64,000 nucleotides of DNA from contig OZ243964.1 of NCBI GenBank assembly GCA_965214635.1, positions 1,178,001 to 1,242,000 on the forward strand. Direction: 5' to 3'. Origin of the DNA: Bin90 sp965214635. Lineage in GTDB: Bacteria > Chloroflexota > Dehalococcoidia > Lucifugimonadales > JADFKI01. This document shows, piece by piece, positions 34,979 through 44,223 of the stretch. Positions within the stretch are counted from its first letter, which is position 1. The number at the start of each line of letters is the position of its first letter. The notes under the pieces were generated by a model. The model was not told the DNA's origin. It was given only the letters and a program-made list of their open reading frames with translations, and made no database searches. The position numbers and the translations under genes were made by a program.

Positions 34979-36664
34979 ATGAGTGGATTGTTTCGGCTAG
35001 GTTTAGCAGGCGGGAAGGCGCGGTTGAAAAACACCGCCCTTTCCGCGTTCATTGTACTCATCTCCATACTGGGTACTGCTCTCATACTGGCGCGCGAAGC
35101 AACCTATGGCGTGGGGCTGTGGGCAGATTACGCCACATACATAACCACTGCGCGCAGCCTGTTGGATGGGGACGGCTTCACACAGATATACGGGTGGTCA
35201 TATCAACACTGGCCGCCTTTGTATCCAATGCTTCTGGCAGGCGCGACCCTCAGGGTGTTCGATCCGCTGGATGTGGCAGGTCCGCTCAATGCGGCATTGT
35301 TCGGGTTAACCATATTCGCTGCGGGCAAATACCTGCGCTCGCGCGTCCAACATGGCATCTTGGTCGTTTGGGCTTGCCTCGCCATTATGTTGGCAATCCC
35401 GTTGACGCGGGTTGCACAAATGGCGATGTCAGAGGCGCCTTTCATCTTGTTCACAACTCTCGCACTGATTTGGGCGTGCAAGGCGCTGGACAGCGGCAAG
35501 ATGTGGGACTTGATTTGGGCTGCGGCATTCGCATCCCTCGCCTTTCTGACCCGCTACCCGGGCATTGTTGCGATAGGAACGGTCTTGTCTCTGTTGCTCT
35601 TTCAGCGCGGTGTTGTGCTTTCTGAGAGGGTAAAGCGTATTGCGCTGTACACGGCGATTACCGCGCTGCCGATGTGCCTGTGGTTTCTGCGGAACTACTT
35701 GAACTTTGGGGCGTTGGATACCCCTAGAAACCCCGCACCGTACACAATCGCGGAGGTTTTGAGCAAGTATGTCAGCGACATCGCCGGCTGGGTGTTCTTG
35801 GATCTGCGGTTGGATACCACTGGAACTGTTTCAGGTGTGTCGGATGGATCTGTGCCTTGGGCGCTGGTTGGACTTGTGCTTGCGGCGCTTGTGGTGGCAG
35901 TCGGCGATACATTCATCCGCGCGCATTGGATGCGCTGGTCGGCTGAGGAACGACACAGATGGGCGCCATTCTACCTGTTTGGTGGTTTCGCGTTGATGTA
36001 TCTTATGTTCTTCACTTTGTATCAGTCCCACATTGACCTACAGCCTCTGGGTGATAGGTATCTGTCCCCGATGTATATCCCACTGTTGTTCGCTGCTGTG
36101 TTTGCGCTAGACAATCTCTTGATATGGGAGCAGAAGCGAAATCTCATTGGCAGCATAGGCAGGTTGCCCGCAATCCGAACAATAGTACGGGGGGGGGCAG
36201 AACGGACTCACCTGTTAGCCGTTACTGTTACTATAATCCTTCTATTCTGGCTCGGAATGGGTATAGTTATGAACTTGCGTGATGTCAGGCTGGCGAACGA
36301 GGGTGTAGGGTTGGGACTGAGAGGGCCTGCATGGGCTGATTCGGAACTTATGGAGTATGTCCGGGGGCTTCCTGCCGACAGCCAGATATTAAGCAATTCA
36401 GGGAGAGGCATATACATCTATACAGACCATACGAATTTGCTCTACCTAAATCCTGAGAGTTTGGATGTGGCAATACCCAAAAACCATATCGGAGATGCGG
36501 CCGAAGATGCATATTTAGTGTGGTTCTTCAATCGGCAGGGGCGCTATATTGTCAACTACGCCTACGATTGGTGGGAATTGCCGGGGTTGGAGCAGATAGC
36601 GGAGTTGGAGGACGGCATCATCTTAAAGATCAACTTGCGGAGTTGGAGGGCAGCATCATCTTAA
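34979..36664 (+). CDS. ArnT/PMT-like integral membrane glycosyltransferase (GT39/GT83 type)
   Basis: 561 residues with ten or more membrane helices. The first extracytoplasmic loop has 'GLWADYATYITTARSLLDGDGF..IYGWSYQHWPPLYPMLLA', the acidic/aromatic pattern of lipid-linked sugar transferases; 'LTRYPGIVAIGTVLSLLLF' follows. The C-terminal ~150 residues form a soluble domain. It would move a sugar from a polyprenyl carrier to an outside acceptor. Two oddities are visible: a run of nine G at 36189-36197 inside the frame (codons 404-407), and a 38-bp tandem duplication at 36599-36674 that changed the last residues. It starts 14 bases after the PLP enzyme gene. Confidence 0.82.
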   Translation: MSGLFRLGLAGGKARLKNTALSAFIVLISILGTALILAREATYGVGLWADYATYITTARSLLDGDGFTQIYGWSYQHWPPLYPMLLAGATLRVFDPLDVAGPLNAALFGLTIFAAGKYLRSRVQHGILVVWACLAIMLAIPLTRVAQMAMSEAPFILFTTLALIWACKALDSGKMWDLIWAAAFASLAFLTRYPGIVAIGTVLSLLLFQRGVVLSERVKRIALYTAITALPMCLWFLRNYLNFGALDTPRNPAPYTIAEVLSKYVSDIAGWVFLDLRLDTTGTVSGVSDGSVPWALVGLVLAALVVAVGDTFIRAHWMRWSAEERHRWAPFYLFGGFALMYLMFFTLYQSHIDLQPLGDRYLSPMYIPLLFAAVFALDNLLIWEQKRNLIGSIGRLPAIRTIVRGGAERTHLLAVTVTIILLFWLGMGIVMNLRDVRLANEGVGLGLRGPAWADSELMEYVRGLPADSQILSNSGRGIYIYTDHTNLLYLNPESLDVAIPKNHIGDAAEDAYLVWFFNRQGRYIVNYAYDWWELPGLEQIAELEDGIILKINLRSWRAASS

Positions 36665-36674
36665 GGATCAATTT
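36599..36674 (+). repeat. 38-bp tandem duplication across the glycosyltransferase stop codon
   Basis: Unit 1 is 36599-36636 and unit 2 is 36637-36674, differing at four of 38 positions. As 38 is not a multiple of 3, unit 2 is read in another frame and gives the ending RSWRAASS, then TAA. Read in the original frame, unit 2 would continue ELEGSIILRINLRSNKQGL and stop, likely the ancestral ending. Confidence 0.9.
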
Positions 36675-36870
36675 AAGGAGCAACAAACAAGGGTTATGAC
36701 ACTACTACTACCCTGCCATACCCAGAGTGTCCGGCAATTGTGGTGGGAAGCCGATAATTCGCCCCTCGCCTTTTAGGTGTGCATATGCAGGAAGGGGCGT
36801 TTCCATTCAGATGGTTTAGTCGTACAATGAACGCGAAAGAGATATACGCACACCTGCGAGGATTTGCTTC

Positions 36871-37737
36871 GTGACAGAGTTTAACAGGCTTATTGTGGGC
36901 GATACGCTGGCAACGCTGCGCGCTATGCCCAACGATGTTGTGGATGTGGGCGTTACCTCGCCGCCGTACAACAAGCAAGAGAAACAGAAGGGCTGGCTCG
37001 TAAAAAATGTCGTGTACGACGCTTACAAGGATGCCGTCCCTGAGGCAGAGTACCAGCAAAATCAGATTGAGGTACTAGACGAGGTTTTTCGCGTAACCGC
37101 ACCCGGGGGAGCGTTCTTTTACAACCACAAAATCCGCTGGGACAGAGGGAATATGTTCCACCCGATGGACTGGCTGCGAAAGACCAAGTGGACGGTGAAG
37201 CAGGAAATCATCTGGGACAGAGTGATAGCAGCCAACATTCGCGGCTGGCGGTTTTGGCAGGTGGAAGAGCGGATATACTGGCTGTACAAGCCAATCGGCG
37301 ACTACCTGATTGGCAAAGAGCTGAAGTCGGCTGATGCCAAACTGACATCTATCTGGCGTGGCGTGCCGGAAAATGGGCGCAAGAACCCGCATCCTGCCCC
37401 GTTTCCGCTTTGGCTGCCAGCCCGAGTTATCATATCCATACTGGGTGTGGAATCGCCCGGAGTTGTGCTCGACCCCTATGTCGGGAGCGGCACCACCGCC
37501 GTCGCCGCCAAGCTGCTGGGGCATAAGTATCTGGGCATAGACCGAAGTGAGGCGTACATAGAACTCGCCGAAGAGCGACTGCGAAATGCTCAGAATGAGC
37601 TGCCCAAAATCCGCGATGAACTCGCATTGCGCGATGTGCAGTCAACCTTCAAGGAACGCAAGTCGAAGGGGATGAATGTGGGCAAGCATCGCCCCGCAAA
37701 GTTGCGCTCTTCCAATGCTGTGCAGGGTTATTTGTAG
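36871..37737 (+). CDS. Orphan beta-class DNA methyltransferase (N4-cytosine or N6-adenine)
   Basis: 288 residues. The catalytic motif SPPY is at 30-33 and the AdoMet motif DPYVGSGTT at 201-209, i.e. motif IV before motif I, the beta-class order of DNA amino-methyltransferases. SPPY is more usual for N4-cytosine enzymes, but the target base cannot be told. GTG 36871 is preceded by GCGAGGA at the right distance. No restriction endonuclease gene is adjacent, so it may be a regulatory or relic methyltransferase. The C-terminal 40 residues are basic (FKERKSKG, KHRPAKLRS). The amidohydrolase gene starts 17 bases downstream. Confidence 0.88.
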   Translation: MTEFNRLIVGDTLATLRAMPNDVVDVGVTSPPYNKQEKQKGWLVKNVVYDAYKDAVPEAEYQQNQIEVLDEVFRVTAPGGAFFYNHKIRWDRGNMFHPMDWLRKTKWTVKQEIIWDRVIAANIRGWRFWQVEERIYWLYKPIGDYLIGKELKSADAKLTSIWRGVPENGRKNPHPAPFPLWLPARVIISILGVESPGVVLDPYVGSGTTAVAAKLLGHKYLGIDRSEAYIELAEERLRNAQNELPKIRDELALRDVQSTFKERKSKGMNVGKHRPAKLRSSNAVQGYL

Positions 37738-37754
37738 GAGGTAGGTGTAAAGCC

Positions 37755-38942
37755 ATGACAGACTTGCTGCTCAAAGGCGGAGAGGTCATAGACCCGTCGC
37801 AGGGGCTGCGCGCCATGATGGATGTGGCGATAGCAGACGGCGTGGTATCGGAGCTTGCGCCCGACATAGACCCCAGCGGCGCAGCGCGCGTCATCGATGT
37901 GCGCGGTTGCGTGGTCATCCCCGGCATGATAGACCTCCACACGCATGTATATGAGGGCGTCAACCAGAACGGCATCAACCCCGACATCGCCGGCGTGCGG
38001 AGCGGCGTTACCACGCTCTTGGACGCCGGCAGCTCCGGCTGCTACACATTCGGCGGCTTCCCGCGATACATCGTCCCGAACGCAAAGACCCGCATATTCT
38101 GCATGCTCCACATCTCGCGCGTGGGGCTGAACTACCAGCCGGACACATCGCGCCGCGAAGACATCGACCTAGAAGAGACCGTCCGTGTCATCAGCGCCAA
38201 CAAGCCGCTTATTCAGGGCGTCAAGATACGCGCCATCGGTCCCGGCGTGCGGCGTATGGGCATAGAGATGGTGCGGTTGGCGAAGCAGGCGGCGACTGAG
38301 GGCGGCGTGCGGCTTATGGTGCACATCGGCGACCGCACGCTTGCCGGCGGCGGCACAGGCGCAACCCTGACACAAGAGCTTCTCCCCCTGCTCGATGCCG
38401 GCGACATCATCACGCACCTGTTCAGCGGCAACCCGGGCCGCATCCTAGACGCCGATGGCAAGGTCATCCCCGAGATACTGGACGCACAGGAGCGGGGCGT
38501 GTTCTTAGACACGGCGCATGGGCGGCAAAACTTCAGCTTCAATGTGGCGCAGTCGGCGCTGGAACAGGGCGTCCGCCCGCTCAGCATTAGCACCGACATG
38601 ACCCCGCCCGGCAGGATGAACACCGTCCACAGCATGACCGAAATGCTGTCCCGCTTCATGGCGCTCGGCTTTACGCTCGAGGATGTGGTGCGCATGGTCA
38701 CGGCGAACCCTGCCCGCGCACTTGCGATGGAAGACATGCTCGGTTCGCTCGTCGTTGGGCGGCAAGCCGACATCAGCGTGCTGAAAGAAGAGACCGGCGA
38801 TTGGCTGTTCCACGACACGGAGGGGGACACGATGCGCGGCGATAAGGCGCTCGTTCCGGTCGTTACCATCAAGGGCGGCGAGGCGTTCTCCCCCGATTGG
38901 GGCCCGCGCCCTTGGGGTTGGCTGCCTGATACGGCGTCATAA
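37755..38942 (+). CDS. Amidohydrolase/deacetylase family metallohydrolase (EF_0837-like)
   Basis: 395 residues with the amidohydrolase TIM-barrel metal ligands in order: HxH in 'DLHTHVYEG' (about 59-67), the likely carbamylated Lys in 'QGVKIRAIG', His in 'LMVHIGD', His in 'THLFSG' and Asp in 'STDMTPPG'. GGAGGTAG shortly before ATG 37755 is a good ribosome site. Members of this family are dihydroorotase/allantoinase-like and often neighbour the SelA-like PLP enzyme found here at 33807-34964. The substrate is probably a cyclic or N-acylated amide, not established. Confidence 0.88.
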   Translation: MTDLLLKGGEVIDPSQGLRAMMDVAIADGVVSELAPDIDPSGAARVIDVRGCVVIPGMIDLHTHVYEGVNQNGINPDIAGVRSGVTTLLDAGSSGCYTFGGFPRYIVPNAKTRIFCMLHISRVGLNYQPDTSRREDIDLEETVRVISANKPLIQGVKIRAIGPGVRRMGIEMVRLAKQAATEGGVRLMVHIGDRTLAGGGTGATLTQELLPLLDAGDIITHLFSGNPGRILDADGKVIPEILDAQERGVFLDTAHGRQNFSFNVAQSALEQGVRPLSISTDMTPPGRMNTVHSMTEMLSRFMALGFTLEDVVRMVTANPARALAMEDMLGSLVVGRQADISVLKEETGDWLFHDTEGDTMRGDKALVPVVTIKGGEAFSPDWGPRPWGWLPDTAS

Positions 38943-39017
38943 GCGTCTCGCTATGCGCTTCTCAGCATATGCACAGCGCGCACATCGCCCGCCCCATAGC
39001 GCCGACTAGCCGCAGCG

Positions 39018-40061
39018 CTAGCCCCTGCGCCGCTGGCGAATCCTGTGCACGGTGCGTCTGACCCGACGCGCAATGAGCGAGCGGTCTCGCAGGTTCTCTG
39101 CCACATATCGCACCACATCGCGGTTGCCCAGCAGCAGCGGTGCGCGCCACTCCCGCAGCTCCCGCATCGTGGTTTTGCCGCTGCGCCAAGACGGAATGAA
39201 CGCATCCAGCGGCTCCCACGCCGTGCCTGCAAGCGCCGCCAGCCCCTTGCGCCGCTTGCCCACGAGCACCACTCCGCTCGCCTCCGATACTAGCAGCGCA
39301 CCGCCCGCAGCGTCCCACAAGAACGGCGCCGTGGTCATCGTGTACTGCGTAACGCCCTTTGCCACCATCGCAAGTTCGTATGCGATGCTGCCGGTCATTC
39401 GCAGCTCACCCACCTTGCCGCGCAGGGGCTGTCGCACACCGAACATCGCCCCGAACCCGCCCGGCAGCGTTACCAGCCGGTTGCCGCTTGGCATCGGGGC
39501 GTTGGCGTCTGCGGGCGGCTGCACGCTGATAGGCATATCGTTGGCGTATGCGCCGCCGCCCTTGCGCGCATGCAGCACGATGCCGCCGTTGCTGCTCGGC
39601 CATGGCAGGAACACCGCCGCTGCTGCGGGTGCGCCCTTGTGCAGCACGCCGATGCTGCAGGCGTATATGGGCAGCCCGGACAAGAAGTTGCGCGTCCCGT
39701 CCAGCGGATCCAGCACCCAAACGAAGTCGGGTGCGGGCTGGTCGTCGACGCGCTTGCGCTTGTCCTCGTCGTCCTCCTCGCCGAGGATGCCGTGCGTCGG
39801 GAAGCGCGCGGCGATGGCGTCTTGCAGATGCCGTTGGCACTCGAAGTCGGCGTTGGTCACCGGGTCGGCTTGCTTGTCGTCCTTGTACTGCACATCCAGC
39901 GCATGCTCGAAGTGGCTGCGAAGTATCGCACCTGCCTGCCGCGCAATCTCCACAGCGTGCGCCTCTATCTCACGCAGCGGCGCATCGTCCAACGGCGGCG
40001 TGCTGCGCTCCCGGACAATGCTCGCAATCCCGCTCAACGCTCTCCGAAATGGATTTGGCAA
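39018..40061 (-). CDS. Inositol monophosphatase family protein
   Basis: 347 residues, with the three metal-site motifs of the IMPase superfamily: 'GILGEEDDE' (about 91-99), 'WVLDPLDGTRNF' (about 114-125) and 'FLWDAAGGALLVSEASG' (about 240). Start is TTG 40061: AGGAG lies six bases upstream and no ATG precedes the domain. Compared with the family's usual 260-270 residues it has an N-terminal extension of about 30 and a basic C-terminal tail of about 60 (RRVRRTVHRIRQRRRG). It would hydrolyse a small phosphate ester (inositol-P, histidinol-P, PAP or similar). Confidence 0.88.
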   Translation of the reverse strand: MPNPFRRALSGIASIVRERSTPPLDDAPLREIEAHAVEIARQAGAILRSHFEHALDVQYKDDKQADPVTNADFECQRHLQDAIAARFPTHGILGEEDDEDKRKRVDDQPAPDFVWVLDPLDGTRNFLSGLPIYACSIGVLHKGAPAAAAVFLPWPSSNGGIVLHARKGGGAYANDMPISVQPPADANAPMPSGNRLVTLPGGFGAMFGVRQPLRGKVGELRMTGSIAYELAMVAKGVTQYTMTTAPFLWDAAGGALLVSEASGVVLVGKRRKGLAALAGTAWEPLDAFIPSWRSGKTTMRELREWRAPLLLGNRDVVRYVAENLRDRSLIARRVRRTVHRIRQRRRG

Positions 40062-40297
40062 GGTTCGCTCCTAATCAATCATCCTAAATGCATGTATAAA
40101 CATGTATAAGTTGTAAGTCTGCCAGAAAGTCGGTATGCTAGGCTGCCACGCTGCTGTTGCAGACACCCCTTGCTGCGGGGAGTGCATCGCGTTCACAACG
40201 GGTATGTTTGGGGGCTGTCGAAGTGAGTATATGCACAAAGCGTGGCAAACATCCCATCATACAGCTGACCGACCGAACAGATAACGGGCGTATAAAG

Positions 40298-40303
40298 TAT
40301 AAT
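40298..40303 (+). promoter_or_regulatory. -10 element upstream of the SMP-30 gene
   Basis: A perfect TATAAT, 41 bases before ATG 40345. The -35 region has no clear match. Confidence 0.4.
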
Positions 40304-40344
40304 CCATACGGGCTTGGTTCGCAGTTTTACGAGGGAGTTTTACG

Positions 40345-41280
40345 ATGACGACCTACCGTCCCACTGACGAAGTGAGAGCGGGCTTTGAGATATACGATGA
40401 TCGGTTTGCGGCGATGATACCCGAGGGCGCACAGCTGCGCCGTCTGTTCACCGGAATGGAGTGGGCGGAAGGCCCAGCCTATTTCCCTGAGGATGGCGGG
40501 TATTTGCTGTGGAGCGACATACCCAACGACCGTATGCTGCGCTACTCCGAGTCGAGCGACAGCGTAACCGTGTTTCGCGCGCCGGCGGGCTATACCAACG
40601 GCCACACCCGCGACCGCGAGGGGCGGCTCGTGAGCTGCGAGCACGGCAACCGCCGCGTTAGCCGCACCGAACGCGACGGCACGATAATCGCGCTTGCCGA
40701 CAACTACGAGGGCAGCCGCCTCAACTCGCCCAACGACATCGTGGTGCGCTCGGGCGGCTCAATATGGTTCACCGACCCGCCCTATGGCATCCTCAGCGAC
40801 CGCGAGGGGCACAAGGCTGACAGCGAACTTGCGGGATGCTTCGTGTTTCGCATCGAGCCGGATGGCGGCGCCCCCGAGATAGTCGCCGACGACTTCGACC
40901 GCCCCAACGGCATATGCTTCTCGCCGGATGAGCGCATCCTGTATGTGTCGGACACCGGCGAGCCGGGGCACATACGCGCGCTGGATGTGCAGGATGGCGA
41001 GGGCGTAAGCGGCACGGCGCGCCTTGCGAACAGCCGCGTCTTCGCAGTCGTAACGCCCGGCAAGCCGGACGGCTTCCGCTCCGACTCCGACGGCAACATC
41101 TTCACCAGCGCTTGGGACGGCATCCAAGTCTATAGCCCGCAAGCCGAGCTGCTTGGCAAAATTCTCGTCCCTGAACAGCGTACCGCCAACTGCTGCTTCG
41201 GTGGACCGGAGCGCAATGTCCTCTACATCACCGCCGACAAGTCGCTGTATCGCATCGCGCTCAACGCCAAAGGCGCCTAG
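40345..41280 (+). CDS. SMP-30/gluconolactonase family lactonase
   Basis: 311 residues forming a six-bladed propeller. The family's metal ligands are seen: Glu in 'MEWAEGPAYFPE' (about 38-49), Asn in 'LNSPNDIVV' and Asp in 'LYVSDTGEPG', with 'RPNGICFSPDE' between. GAGGGA 40331-40336 sets the start at ATG 40345. These Ca/Zn-dependent enzymes open sugar lactones in carbohydrate catabolism; the exact lactone is unknown. It stands alone with its own -10 element upstream. Confidence 0.9.
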   Translation: MTTYRPTDEVRAGFEIYDDRFAAMIPEGAQLRRLFTGMEWAEGPAYFPEDGGYLLWSDIPNDRMLRYSESSDSVTVFRAPAGYTNGHTRDREGRLVSCEHGNRRVSRTERDGTIIALADNYEGSRLNSPNDIVVRSGGSIWFTDPPYGILSDREGHKADSELAGCFVFRIEPDGGAPEIVADDFDRPNGICFSPDERILYVSDTGEPGHIRALDVQDGEGVSGTARLANSRVFAVVTPGKPDGFRSDSDGNIFTSAWDGIQVYSPQAELLGKILVPEQRTANCCFGGPERNVLYITADKSLYRIALNAKGA

Positions 41281-41393
41281 GGTGAGGGTCGGAGGATGGG
41301 TTCTACTGGCAAACAGCGCATCTTGCCTCCATGCCTCTCGCATCGCAGGTTGTGCTGCGCACGATGCCATTATTATGTACAATAGGGCGCGCA

Positions 41394-41412
41394 CCGCACA
41401 GGTGCTGTGCGG
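41394..41412. terminator. Short perfect hairpin between the lactonase and protease genes
   Basis: CCGCACAG (41394-41401) and CTGTGCGG (41405-41412) with a three-base loop. No T-run follows, so its role is open. Confidence 0.4.
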
Positions 41413-41513
41413 CTGCCCGGTGAATTGTCCGGTAAACTTGCCGCTAGGAACGGGCATCGACGGTAATCAACCGAAAGGCTGACGCAGATGACAGACATAT
41501 ATGGAGAACCCAC

Positions 41514-42311
41514 ATGCTAGTACTCAGGGCTGCGCGCAGGATGCGAGACCGCATCGCTGTGGTGAATCTGTTCGGCGGCATCGGCTCGCAGGTAAAGTCG
41601 CAGGATTATGAGCCGCTGTTCACTGCGATTGAGCGCGATGACAAGATACGAGCGCTGGTGCTGGACATAGATTCGCCCGGCGGGGGCGTGTCGGCGTCGG
41701 ACTACCTGTATCGCAGCGTGCTGAAGGTCGCCGCCAAGAAACCGGTCGTGGCAAGCATTCGCGGCGTGGGAGCGTCTGGCGCATACTACATCTGCTGCGC
41801 CGCACACACAGTGGTCGCAAGTCCCGCCGCCATCGTGGGCAGCATCGGTGTCATATCCATGCGTCCCGCACTGCAAGACCTGCTCGGGCGTATCGGCGTC
41901 GGCGTCAATGTGAACAAGAGCGGCCCCTACAAGGATATGGGCGCATTTTGGCGTCCGCCCACGCCCGAAGAGGAAGCCAAGATGCAGGCGCTCATAGACG
42001 ATTCGTTCGACACATTCGTGGGCATCGTCGCCGCCGGGCGCAAGATGGATGAGGCAGAGGTGCGCCACATCGCCACGGGTGAGGTCTTTTGGGCGACGCG
42101 CGCGAAGGAACTGGGCTTGGTGGACGAGCTGGGCGACCTAGACCGCGCTGTGGACATCGCTGCCGAGTCTGCTGGCGCAGCCCGCAACCCCGTCCACATC
42201 CGCCCGCCCCGCACCCTGCGCCAGCTGCTGTTCAATCCCGCCGCAGACGCCGTTGTGGAATCGCTAGGTAGCGCCATAGAAAACCGCCTGCGCTCTGGCT
42301 GGCTGCGCTAG
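41514..42311 (+). CDS. S49 family serine protease (SppA-like)
   Basis: 265 residues. The 'DIDSPGGGVSASDYL' block, catalytic Ser88 in 'GVGASGAYYI' and general-base Lys140 in 'SGPYKDMG' match the Bacillus-type short SppA family. 'AAIVGSIGVIS' lies between them. There is no N-terminal membrane helix or signal, so unlike classical SppA it appears cytoplasmic or peripherally bound. It would cut membrane-derived peptides or signal peptide remnants. ATG 41514 has GGAG eight bases upstream. Confidence 0.9.
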   Translation: MLVLRAARRMRDRIAVVNLFGGIGSQVKSQDYEPLFTAIERDDKIRALVLDIDSPGGGVSASDYLYRSVLKVAAKKPVVASIRGVGASGAYYICCAAHTVVASPAAIVGSIGVISMRPALQDLLGRIGVGVNVNKSGPYKDMGAFWRPPTPEEEAKMQALIDDSFDTFVGIVAAGRKMDEAEVRHIATGEVFWATRAKELGLVDELGDLDRAVDIAAESAGAARNPVHIRPPRTLRQLLFNPAADAVVESLGSAIENRLRSGWLR

Positions 42312-42645
42312 TGCTAGTCCACCGCTGCGTCAACCGCATCACTCGATTAACCGCATTCTCATCCCAATCCACTCCGCGGGAGGAGGGAGGACAACTTTAC
42401 AAAAAGCCACGCTGCGACATGCCCCGTTCCCTAATTTGGAGGGCAAAAGCCGTTCTTTTATAGAGGGAAAAGGCGTAAGGTAAGGTATGTTTGTGAGTTC
42501 GTTCTGCTGGAAACTCTCGCGTCCTGTGCATCATCTGTATCACCCCAAATGGTTGCTTGATTTCACACCCACATCTGGCATCGGAGTTGAAGTCGGTTCA
42601 GTTCGCTTGCGCATTGTGGCTTGAACGCCTGAAAGACACACACAT
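42312..42645. other. 334-base gap
   Basis: I see no gene, RNA or convincing promoter here. It separates the S49 protease from the MFS gene, whose true start may lie as far in as 42703 or 42913. Confidence 0.5.
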
Positions 42646-44148
42646 TTGGCAGTTAGATCTAGCGCGCCCCGGGAAAATACAGTCGACGCATCATCTGCGG
42701 ATATGTTGGCGCGCTCTCCGAGTGCAAGCCGTCAGGCGCCGACCGAGCAGCAGAGCACGGACGCAGCCGCACCTGCCAGTGATACTGGCAGCAAGCAGGC
42801 GGGGCTGGAGAACTCCGACGCATCGCCAGTCCCAAAACGCAGACCTTTCGGGCGCTTGTTCCGTGCCCGAACTTCGCGCTTGCATTCGCCGCAACAAGCC
42901 ACTTATCCGGGTATGTCGTCCCTGCGCCAAGTGTTGGTGCACACCTTCGACTCCCTCCACTACTATCCCAACTACCGCTTTCTGTGGGGGGCGACGATAT
43001 TCTTCAGTGGGGCGTTCTGGCTGCAGCAGCTCATCATTGGCTGGCTGGCGTATGAGCTGACGCAATCAGCGTTACTCACTAGTTTGGCGATGGGCTTGGA
43101 TGTGCTGCCCATTCTGATAGCGGGGCCTGTGGGCGGGCCAATAGTGGACAGGTTCGACAAGCGCAAGTTGCTGGCGAGCATGTCCATGTACAAGATGACG
43201 CTGGCGCTGATTTTCGGTGTGCTGATATTGACCGGCGTTGCAAACATTTGGTTCTTGTTCTGCTTCGTCTTCCTGATAGGTTCGTCTTGGGTGATAACGG
43301 ATCCTGCGCGGATGGCGCTCATACCGGAAATCGTGCCGCGCCACAACTTCGTGAACGCCTTTGCGCTGCATGCGGTGGCGGTCAGCCTGACCCGGCTGAT
43401 TATACCGGCAGTGGGTGGGCTTTTGCTTGCGACGGCGGGGGCGGGCCCAGCGATGCTGTTTGAGGGTATGTTAGTGGCGGGTGCGTCAATCATACTGTGG
43501 CTTGATGTAAAACCCATTGTGCGTAACACGCGCACGCACATCAGCGCCGTATTTGCAGACCTAGTATATGGCTTGCGTTATGTCCGCGAGACTCCGATAG
43601 TGCTGGGTCTGTTGTTGTTTGCGCTCGTGCCGCCAGTGCTGGTGATGCCCTTTTGGCACTGGCTAATACCTGTGTACGCTGCGGAAGTATATCGCGTCGG
43701 GCCTGCCATGCTGGGGCTGATGATGGCCGATGTGGGGATAGGCTTTCTTTCCGGCACGCTCTTGCTTGCGTTCATTGGTGAAACCGGGCGCAAGGGCTGG
43801 CTGATAATAGGCTGCATCTCTATCATTAGTATTTCTATGCTGGTGTTTGCGCTCAACACCTCGTTTGTGATGGCGTACCCAATACTGGCTGTTGGTAGCT
43901 CAGGCTTGATGGGATTCATGTCCATATCGAGCGCTGCGCTGCAAGATGTGTTGCCGGACAGGCTGCGCGGGCGCATAGCAGCAATATACGCCACGACATA
44001 TGGTGCACTGCCACTGGGCAGCATCGTCTCCGGTATCATCTCAGAGTCCTTCAACGCAAACGCTGCAACGCTCATCGCAAGCGGGTGCGTGGCAGTGGTA
44101 TCGACAATCCTAATCGTCAAGTTCCCTGAAATCAAAGATCTGGACTAG
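42646..44148 (+). CDS. MFS transporter with long disordered N-terminus
   Basis: Up to 500 residues. Helix 1 starts only near residue 115; the first ~90 residues are Ser/Ala/Gln-rich and basic, unlike any MFS core. The frame opens at TTG 42646, with ATG at 42703 and 42913 as alternatives, so the start is uncertain. The core has twelve helices with 'GGPIVDRFDKRKLLASM' (loop 2-3) and belongs to the same MFS_3-type exporters as 28522-29865. Substrate unknown. Confidence 0.8.
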   Translation: MAVRSSAPRENTVDASSADMLARSPSASRQAPTEQQSTDAAAPASDTGSKQAGLENSDASPVPKRRPFGRLFRARTSRLHSPQQATYPGMSSLRQVLVHTFDSLHYYPNYRFLWGATIFFSGAFWLQQLIIGWLAYELTQSALLTSLAMGLDVLPILIAGPVGGPIVDRFDKRKLLASMSMYKMTLALIFGVLILTGVANIWFLFCFVFLIGSSWVITDPARMALIPEIVPRHNFVNAFALHAVAVSLTRLIIPAVGGLLLATAGAGPAMLFEGMLVAGASIILWLDVKPIVRNTRTHISAVFADLVYGLRYVRETPIVLGLLLFALVPPVLVMPFWHWLIPVYAAEVYRVGPAMLGLMMADVGIGFLSGTLLLAFIGETGRKGWLIIGCISIISISMLVFALNTSFVMAYPILAVGSSGLMGFMSISSAALQDVLPDRLRGRIAAIYATTYGALPLGSIVSGIISESFNANAATLIASGCVAVVSTILIVKFPEIKDLD

Positions 44149-44223
44149 AAGTCGGTTATTCAGCCATGTGTTTCGCCAGTCTATTCACCGCACACTCTCC
44201 CCAATCTCCCCCTGATGACCGTT

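Noticed and set aside
41394..41412. Considering the CCGCACAG/CTGTGCGG hairpin as a protein-binding operator
   Set aside because: Single copy, no promoter elements around it and no repeat elsewhere; kept only as an uncertain hairpin.
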